NCBI GenBank assembly: GCA_012295275.1
Contig: CM022669.1
Span: 11,531,949 to 11,595,948 of the forward strand
Direction: 5' to 3'
DNA length: 64,000 nucleotides
DNA from: Chrysomallon squamiferum
Lineage: Eukaryota > Mollusca > Gastropoda > Neomphalida > Peltospiridae
The translations under genes and the position numbers were made by a program. Positions 1-64,000 of the stretch are shown here, piece after piece (position 1 is the stretch's first letter; the number at the start of each line of letters is the position of its first letter). Under the pieces are notes generated by a model that had not been told where the DNA came from, made no database searches, and saw only the letters and a list, made by a program, of their open reading frames with translations.

Positions 1-370
1 GAAGGTTTTATTATTGTTATTATTATTACTTTGCTTTTATTTTCTCCATCTATGTTTTTTGTTTAGTATTCTATCGGATTTACAGATAGAAGAGAGCATT
101 TTATTAATCTTTTAATGTAAATATTATTACTTCTAATATAGCAAAGACTAGTAGCCTAAAACAGAATAATAACAATTATAATCTCGACAGTCGTTAAACA
201 GTAAAGGATTAAATCAGAAGACTATCCAATCCTAGATAAATGTATTCTGAACAACTCGTAATACTGAATTAGTGAAGGTAAACGAAATAAAATGTCAGTT
301 AATGTATAACTCATTTATTAATACAATAGTTATATTTTACAATTCAAATATTATGCGAGCAAAACAATAT

Positions 371-541
371 CTATATTTATTTTGTAAACACTTGTGCAAA
401 TAATTCTGCAAAATTAACTAAATAATAATTCGCATGTCATGCAACCTACCATTTTGTATTTACTGATTTTGTTATCTATTGCGCAGCATACTTAAGGAAC
501 GAACCGAAAACATGCGACTAGTGATCAGTCCATTATAATGA
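371..541 (+). repeat. Dispersed repeat, copy 1 (inverted relative to 11475-11646)
   Basis: About 170 bp matching the reverse complement of 11475-11646 at roughly 90 percent by eye. Both share CATGTCATGCAACCTACCAT and GTGCAAATAATTCTGCAAAA in the same order. Length and position suggest a mobile-element fragment. I could not see clear terminal repeats. Confidence 0.7.
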
Positions 542-2042
542 ACATCGCCATTCGGGACTGACGTTAGTTCGGAATACGGATACGGAATTGACCGTGTCAG
601 CATGGTAGCAGCGTGACAAAATTGGGAGAAAACATCAAACACAGTTACAATTTGAACATACCGTAATGAATGTATATAGAACCTATTAATAATGCAGATT
701 TTTCTTTTCTTTGTTGTTGTTCTTGATCTATTTTAAATATATATATATTATTATTATCATTATGATTATTTATTACTTAAACAATTTTTATTTATTTTTT
801 TAGTATTTGGTTAAATCTTCCCCCCCCCCCCTTTTTAAATTATTAGCTTTGTGGAACATATCACCTGGATAAAATGATTTTCTCGGTATGCCCATTTCTC
901 ACTGCAGACAGTACAACAAACTGTTTTATCAAATGTTATTTCCTTCTTTTTTTTCCAAACAGAAAGGTGAGAAATATATATTACTATCCATATTATTATA
1001 AAATGCTTTGTTTCTTCCTGTACAGTGTTTATGTTTTGCAACTATATTAAATATGGGTTTTTGTTTTATTGTTATTTTGATATTTCCTTTTAAACTTCTA
1101 AACTCTTTAGAATTCATTTGTTTGAGCAAAATTTAACATACACTGATACAGTAATAAAAATGCCACAGATTAAAAATAAAATTTATTGTTTTAAAACATG
1201 TAATATGAAAGCAATAAGTCTAATATCATAGCAAAACCAAAACAATTCTAATGCAATAATCTGCACAAGTTTTTTCTCACTTAATTTTAGTAGCATGGTA
1301 ACATTGTAAAAACATCTGACATTAGTCTGAAAAAACATGGCTTAATCTTTAAAAAACAAAAATATGATAATATAAAAAACTGAAATTTTTAATTTTTATA
1401 TTTTTTAATGCTTGTTTTGCTTTTTCAAAATGTCTCAAATATTAAACGAATCTTAACTTTGATTTGAAAATTAAATTCAGTTTTAAAACATTACTGCTAA
1501 TATAATTTTTCTATCTAATCCTCTACACTATGATACATCTACAGATAGGTGCTGCAATTGGAAATGAGTATACTACTGATCAGAATTCACATTCACCAAA
1601 CTTTTTGTTAGAATTTTTACTCCATTAGTTATTTCTTACTATAATTAAGAACACAGCTAAAAATAAAACAATAACAGAAATTAAGACTGAAGTAAAAATT
1701 TATTACATATAAAGACAAAATACAAGAAAACATATTTGAATGTGTTTAGTTCTACTTTTGTTTCAAATGTAAACCTGAAAGTGAATGAAAATATGGTGAT
1801 GGACAACATCATACAAAACACATCTAAAAGTAATAATATATCTTGAGAAAAATATATTACCTTATTAATTTGTTTTATTTAACTGAACACTGCAAATTAT
1901 AGAATCAGTAAACTGCTAAAATAATTCAGTTACAATGATAAATAAATTCTGATATAATACAAATAACTTTCTGTATAATATAATGTATATAAATAAATTT
2001 CTGTATTATTTATTCTGAAATTTACAAGCCATCTTATTTTTG

Positions 2043-2048
2043 TTTATT
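2043..2048 (-). terminator. Candidate polyadenylation signal of the laminin gene
   Basis: This is the first AATAAA on the minus strand after the laminin stop codon, about 420 nt downstream. No AATAAA occurs between it and the stop. Other A/T-rich hexamers follow closely, so the true cleavage site cannot be fixed from sequence. Confidence 0.35.
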
Positions 2049-2467
2049 AATATTTAATCAATTAATAAATATAATTTAAATGTCTAAAATTAAACAATCT
2101 TATTGGACAAACCACCATATATATTTTTCATGAAATTTACAATTAGGTAAACATGTAAGGTTATAAAAATTAACAAAATACTAAAACAGTGATTCTGTGA
2201 TGAAACAAATTTCTGTTAAATATGTGAAGAATGTATACAAATAAAAGATGGTGGGAAAGAAGATAACAATTTCATAGGTGGGAGCCATATTGGAGGCAAA
2301 TAATAATTTCAAAGATTGTTTAAATAACAAAAGAACCTCCCTCAAAATTATTACTTTGTTGGAGCATTTTCTTTTTTCTTTTGTATTTTTCTGATGGTCA
2401 TAAAAACCAGTTTTTATGAAGTTAAAATATAAATTAATGGACTGGTTTTTCATCTGGATTAAGCTGA

Positions 2468-46995
<44,528 letters not shown>

Positions 46996-49900
46996 TTTCG
47001 TCCAAATGCCAACAAGAACGTGAATTCGAGACAAAGAATGTGTTGGAAGTCCAGTTGCTGCGAAATATGAAATTATCCGTCTAGTTGAGTAAATTCACAC
47101 CATGTTTGTTGCGTAGTTCAGAACAGTTCAGCTGTTGTGTCCTGGACGACATCTGGTTTGATCAAATAAGTTATGTTGCATATACTGGTTCGATATTTAT
47201 TTAGAATGTTAACATATCGAAAACGAGAAATCCCGACGTAGAGTGTCGGATAATAACGAACACACTTGCATTACATGAACACGTAACGATGATTCGGAAA
47301 AAATGCGAAATATACTAAAGAAGTTAATAATTCAATTTAGTAGATAATTTATTAATAATTATTCTTAAAGAAAATATATTTAATTCTATAATTCTTTCAT
47401 TTTATGTTAATTTGATTTTTGTTTTTACGAAACGAAGGACGTATTTTCCTTTTCACTTACACGGTATGGTGACGTCGCACGGAAATGAGTAACTTTTTCA
47501 TCCGATTTCACCACACACTTCTAGGTTAATCAAATTTTATTCCATACTCTGAACCATCGTTAAAATAGTCTTATTATACACATAATTACATTTCACCAAC
47601 TTGGACCAGATATCTCAAAACTGAGTTGCTGTAAACATATTTAAAACCAGTTAACATAAGCCTCGCATGTACACTGATAGAAGCAAACTTGTCTAACAAT
47701 TCTAAAGTAAAAATAACCGCCGAGTCATATTATTAATTTAGTTTTTTCTTTTTATTATTGTCATATTGATTGAGATTAGTCAAATTAATGTTTGTCATTG
47801 GAAATGATTCGAAATATTAAACGTGCAAATATGCACAGAAATAAACGTAGTTATATGAGCGTATCAGCTACTTGTCATGCCTAACAGAACTTTTTCAGTT
47901 TTGTACAGGCAACAAGAAGAGATTATTGAAATTATCTAGCAGAAGTATTTATTTGGTATTGCGAATATTCTTGCATTTTCGTGCTTTAATACAACACATA
48001 TAACATGCCATACGGAAGCAGTCCGTATCCAGAGATGCCGTATTAAGAAGACCATGATTGGAAGGCACTTAAACTTAAGCCATTATTGTTTGAAGTGAAG
48101 GCCCCCCCCTCCCAAACAGCTAAGCAGAAATTTCTGAAGCTTATAGTAACGACAGTATCAGTGACTGTGATACATACAAACTGCTACCTGGCCTATGAAA
48201 TAACTTCTAAGAACCTGACACACAGTAATGCATTATCTGTTCAATAGACCCTCTGTGGAAACTCTTTAAAACGTCTTCTTTATTAGTGTTTTCTGAATTA
48301 TGCTATGAAAATATATAATTTGGTTTATATCACATAGCCGTAACTACATTGAGGCAAATGAGGCAAATGCCTCATACAGAAATTAACGATTTAAAAAAAA
48401 AAAAATTATATATACAAAGATTTTATTTTAAAAATGTAAAATATAAATCTCTATTCCGATCGAAACAATATCCCATGAATGAATTCGTTTATGTTTATGA
48501 TTACCGTTTGAAGTTGGTCCCAAATTTTCTTTCCCCGCTCCGCACGGTGATTTAGTGTTACTGCGTGATTTCAAAAAGAGTCTAGTTACGGCCATGTATC
48601 ACGTAACACTCGATACATTTTAAGCATTAGTACATTAGTGGAAATAGACCAGGTGCAATTCAGGGAATATTATTAATATTGAGTATCATAATAATATTCG
48701 TCTTAATACTGGTATGAAATGATTACTATTGCTGAGCTGCTGAAGAAAAAAAATAATTCAAACTTATAAAAATAATTTAAAAAAAATAATCGTGCAGTTA
48801 GTTGATATAACTGGGATGTGTTGATGAAAATATATTAAACAGCATGCATGTAAATTAATGTAAACGCATGCCACGTCAGTGAACAAAGAAGTAAAAAAAA
48901 AAAAAACTTTTCAGTGATGTGATTAGTTGTGCCATAAACACCGATTTTATTAGTTTAGTGAAAATCGCAAAAAAACTGAACCCAAGTAGTACGCTTATAA
49001 GTATAACTAAAATAGATAGTGTATCTCAATACTTTCAATGCTACAATCCTATTGTGAACACAGGACGGTTCAGGGATTTTTATATATATATATATATAGT
49101 AATTGCTGAGACGACACTACTTCAAACGCTTAGCAATCGTAAGAGATACAATGGTATTTGTATGTATAACACATTAGTCATACTGTAACTTGATCATGAG
49201 ACACCGTCTACTGAAGCACACCTTTGCTTAACTGGACTGCCTCAGAGCACATCAGTTATGATACAGTGCATTATAAACTTATTAAACGAAAGCGTTTTTT
49301 TTTATCATGTATTTCAAAAAATATACATCCACCTGTAATTAATTACTTATATACATGTATATGATAATATGATCCTGAATATATATATATATATAAACAT
49401 ATATATATATATTTATGTATATACGTACGTATATATATGTGTGTGTGTGTGTGTGAGTGTGTGCTTTTCTATATTATCTTGAGTAATATGTGTGATCCTA
49501 AACATATAACAAATTGTGTCCATTTAGATATTACTTTGAATAATATGAATCCGATGTTCTGATATTATTAAATATATTAACTGATTGCGTATGACGGAAC
49601 TGATTGGAGTTCAATTACTAAATAAAATTTCAGTAAAATTAACACAGTCTTTATATTGTATTTCCTTTCTTTCTTTTGCCTCCCTTGTCGCACCACACCA
49701 TTATTACTGTGTGTAACGTAGCATGTGTGCACTCAACCTTGAATTTTGCTGTTAAATGTGTATGACTGTTGGGAGGTTAATATAAAAAAAAAAAAAAAAA
49801 AAAAAAAACGACTAAAAAACCCACAAAAAGCCCACAACCCCCCCCCCGACAAAAACGAACAAAACAAACTAACAAGCATAAACAACAAAAACAAACAAAA

Positions 49901-50105
49901 CAAACAAACAAAAACAAACAAAACAAACAAACAATAAAAACAAAACAAGAAACAAACAAAAACAACCAGCTGTGTATATCTAGGGGCGGCCCCATTATCC
50001 TACAATGTCAAGATTAGCCTGTTTTATTTTTTTTTTTTTTTTTCCTTAAGCGAATCTTGTGATATTTATCTGTTATTAAGGATCTATGCATTCAGTAGTT
50101 CGCTG

Positions 50106-50157
<52 letters not shown>

Positions 50158-50190
50158 CCCTATATCTTGTTTCGTGGAAACATTCTACTT
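46996..50190. other. Head-to-head intergenic region between the two genes
   Basis: Contains the laminin 5' UTR and promoter (toward 46996-47300) and the upstream region of the plus-strand coiled-coil gene. No coding exon is recognisable. It holds a probable MITE (48333-48596), a poly-A run followed by a poly-C stretch and CAAA-rich repeats (49784-49965), an (AT)n/(GT)n tract near 49380-49455 and a (CA)n tract at 50108-50156. Core promoter elements could not be assigned. Confidence 0.6.
48333..48596. mobile_element. Probable MITE with about 15-bp terminal inverted repeats
   Basis: The left end reads CATAGCCGTAACTACA and the right end, reverse-complemented, CATGGCCGTAACTAGA: 14 of 16 positions match. 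TATCA flanks both sides (48328-48332 and 48597-48601) as a possible target duplication. No coding capacity over 264 bp. An internal AAATGAGGCAAATG repeat lies by the left end. Confidence 0.6.
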
Positions 50191-50265
50191 TCATTTTAGA
50201 TTGAAGAAAACTTGATCTCACGTTCTGCTGCGCAGTAGATCGGGAACATTCGACGACGAGGTGAG
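50190..50265 (+). other. Candidate non-coding first exon of the coiled-coil gene
   Basis: The segment ends in GACGAGGTGAG followed by the strong donor GTAAGT at 50266. The next good acceptor is TTTGATTCTAG at 52218-52228, 46 bp before the ATG at 52275. A related sequence occurs again at 51258-51335. The start of the exon is not defined. Confidence 0.4.
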
Positions 50266-51257
50266 GTAAGTCTTGTTACACGAAAAGCGTAATGCAAAGA
50301 ATGGGTAATTTAAAAATTATAATTTAAAGAGCAGCAATCATGAAACATACCTGACTAGCTTTTACAGTATAATATGGAGCCTATAAAATTTTGTGTTGGT
50401 CTGATTAACGATTTTTAGTATCTTCGCATTTATCGAATAAAAAAATAAATAAAAAAATAAATAAATAAAAAAAAGTTTACGTTTGTTTGATACTGATTCT
50501 AATTCTCATTAACAGTCACTGATAAAGTGATATTGTGAAATATTTTCATTGTAAATTACTGTCCTGATGAAACAAACATTATCAGAAAAAACACACGCAC
50601 ACACACGCACGCACAAAAAAACCAAAAGAAAAAAACATCAGAAAAACACACACACACACACACACACAAAAAAAAAAAAAAATAATAAAAAAAAACCTCT
50701 ATAACAAATATTTGGTATAAACGTTAAATTTCACGACCGGTAAACCAAAAGTTCACCTCCATATCTATCTAGATACAGACAGAGAGATTAGAGAGATATA
50801 ATAAAAAAGCTAAAACATTTTGTGTAGATACTAATAGTTTTATGTAATTATCGTTGTAAATGAGTGTGCATGCTTAATATTTATTTATCTTTGTTTCGTT
50901 TTAATCAATTTGGCTGTTAAAATCATGAGTCAGACAACACCGCAAACCACAGAGTTTAAGGAAAAACTATAAATAAGGAAAAGACGAAAAAGATATATAA
51001 CATGAGCGGCTGTTTTCACTGTACATTTGACACGATTATATTATGTATTTCTGCCTGTACTGTTCACGAATGACTGCATACTACAGATATATGACTGGGC
51101 TCTTACAATGACGTAGTTAAAAGTACGTAAACACAGATTAGGTCAGATGATAAGATTTTTCGGGGAAAAGACACGCGTATTCCCAGATATGTCAAGGATT
51201 TTACTAAGTTAGATTTCTCGAATTAGCTTTTGTATTAAGCTTTTCTTTGTGTGTCCT

Positions 51258-51335
51258 TTCGTGGAAACATTCTACTTTCAGTTTAAGGTCAATCTCAGGT
51301 TTTACTGCAATTTAGACTAGGGTTACTTACAGTCA
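51258..51335 (+). repeat. Second copy of the 50.17-50.26 kb leader region
   Basis: The string TCGTGGAAACATTCTACTTT, shared with 50172 onward, is followed in both copies by related sequence, and in this copy by a possible donor (CAAG then GTATAA at about 51336). It could be a duplicated alternative first exon or a duplicated promoter segment. Confidence 0.45.
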
Positions 51336-51516
51336 AGGTATAAAAATAATAATCCATTAGTGTGTCGAATAAAAAAACACAGCCCTTTATTTTCGCACGA
51401 CCAACACAATGTACACAATGTAATCTAAGTTGTTTAGTCAGTTAAGATTATATATCATCAGTTGTTAACACTAACCTATTTATCTACTATACTTTTGAGA
51501 TATGTTTTGGTATCAC

Positions 51517-51517
<1 letters not shown>

Positions 51518-51564
<47 letters not shown>

Positions 51565-51870
51565 TATTATTATTATTATTATTATTATATTATTATTATT
51601 ATTATTTGCTTTTCTTTTTTCTTTTTACTAAGATAAACTTTGATTCATATGTATGTGTTTCTGTTGGGTTTTTTTGGTGTATACACTGTATGTGTCTGAG
51701 TGGGTGTGCGTCAGAAAATTAATGGTAGTGTAGGTTTTTATCCGTGTATGTCTGTGTATAAGTACATATGTGTCATTTTGCCCTAAAAGTGGAAGTTATT
51801 TCCCTTTGATACAGACAAATCGGCACATTTATTGTTAATTTAATAGAACAAATTAGGAATCATTGTTGAC

Positions 51871-51901
<31 letters not shown>

Positions 51902-52190
51902 GTAGTAGTAGTAGTAGTAATAGCAGAAGTAGTGGTCTCACTTCCATAAATACAAATAACAATAATAAAAATAGTATATAGTAATATTATATTATTAAAA
52001 GTAGTAACAGTAGTAAGTATTAAGAATAAAAGTAGTAGTAAGAACAGCGATTGTGACATAAAAAGTAGCAGTAATAGTATAGCAATCACGATAATGGAGT
52101 TAGTAGTAGCAAGGTAGTACAAATGGTAGTACTGTTGTAGTGATGGCAATAGTGAAAGTGGTAGTAGCAGTATTGGCAGTAAAATTATCT
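51518..52190. repeat. (AAT)n/(ATT)n palindromic tract and AGT-rich region upstream of the ATG
   Basis: (AAT)n then (ATT)n at 51518-51606 could fold into a hairpin. A second stretch at about 51870-52190 is a degenerate AGT/AAT/ATT trinucleotide mix. Both lie in the putative 5' intron of the coiled-coil gene; no other feature is seen. Confidence 0.85.
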
Positions 52191-52274
52191 ACGAAATGTT
52201 AATAGCTGAATGTTTATTTTGATTCTAGGATAAGTAGTGTAAGCAAACTGATTATCAGAAATTAAAAAAGAAAC

Positions 52275-63782
<11,508 letters not shown>

Positions 63783-63839
63783 ATAAAATACTTTTCAGTT
63801 TAAATAATACTTTTCAATTTAAATAATTAAATCTTTCAG

Positions 63840-63893
63840 GCAAGATGACATTTTTTATGTTGCAAATAGCTGTTATTCTCTTTAAGCTATCTG
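63840..63893 (+). other. Possible 54-nt exon encoding a hydrophobic segment
   Basis: Between AATCTTTCAG and GTAAAA lies 54 nt, open in phase 1, encoding KMTFFMLQIAVILFKLS. Phase and length fit the gene. If used in place of 63754-63782 it would give the protein a short hydrophobic stretch and the gene would continue beyond the window. Confidence 0.3.
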
Positions 63894-64000
63894 GTAAAAT
63901 GTATCTATAAACTGACCACTATAATGACCACTATAATAGACCACTATAATGGGTAACATTCACATATATGCAGAATAGTGTGAAATATAACTCTATATGA

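Larger units (their letters stand above)
1..2467. other. 3' UTR and downstream intergenic DNA; no gene seen
   Basis: About 0.4 kb next to the stop is probably the laminin 3' UTR. The rest is A/T-rich with short open frames of low complexity and no recognisable domain. It contains a dispersed repeat at 371-541, a poly-C run near 820 and otherwise nothing I can name. Confidence 0.6.

Noticed and set aside
46996-47034. Extending the laminin start upstream to 47034
   Set aside because: The codon at 47034 is TTG. The first ATG is at 46995 and is followed directly by a good signal peptide.

Overview
The window is animal nuclear DNA. It is strongly A+T-rich, full of microsatellites, and its genes are split into many short exons with GT..AG introns. 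The domain architecture of the main gene (a basement-membrane laminin alpha chain) makes it metazoan. The compact invertebrate-style introns and repeat content suggest a lophotrochozoan, possibly a mollusc, but that placement is a guess. No bacterial, viral or organellar gene is seen.

Layout: (1) 1-2467 is the region downstream of the laminin stop codon: 3' UTR, then intergenic DNA with one dispersed repeat. (2) 2468-46995, minus strand, is a complete laminin alpha gene. I could chain 52 coding exons with compatible phases at every junction; they total 9048 nt, or 3015 residues plus a stop. The order is signal peptide, LN domain, LE (laminin EGF) repeats, L4 domain, LE repeats, second L4, LE repeats, a coiled coil of about 590 residues, and five LG domains with a Thr/Pro-rich linker before LG4. 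Two L4 domains, a short first LE block and this length fit the alpha-1/alpha-2 type (vertebrate LAMA1/LAMA2, Drosophila wing blister) better than the alpha-3/5 type. (3) 46996 to about 50190 is a head-to-head intergenic region with a probable MITE. (4) About 50190 to 63.8 kb, plus strand, is an unrecognised coiled-coil gene. One 2.9-kb exon encodes a basic N-terminus, about 64 near-identical decapeptide repeats (30 bp each) and a second decapeptide array. A string of symmetrical phase-1 exons follows, arising from repeated duplication of a two-exon cassette; several copies are broken.

The two genes show no functional link. Laminin alpha is secreted and assembles with beta and gamma chains into the basement membrane. 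The second product has no signal peptide and is probably intracellular.

The most unusual observation is that several laminin introns contain tandem arrays whose repeat unit includes the adjacent splice site. Examples are a 50-bp unit repeated about 13 times that carries the exon-25 donor, and arrays starting at the acceptors of exons 10, 13, 28 and 39. These introns appear to have grown by tandem duplication starting at the exon edge, leaving rows of decoy or decayed splice sites. The second gene shows a parallel process at exon-cassette scale. Exon boundaries were set by eye from splice consensus, phase and family resemblance, without transcripts.
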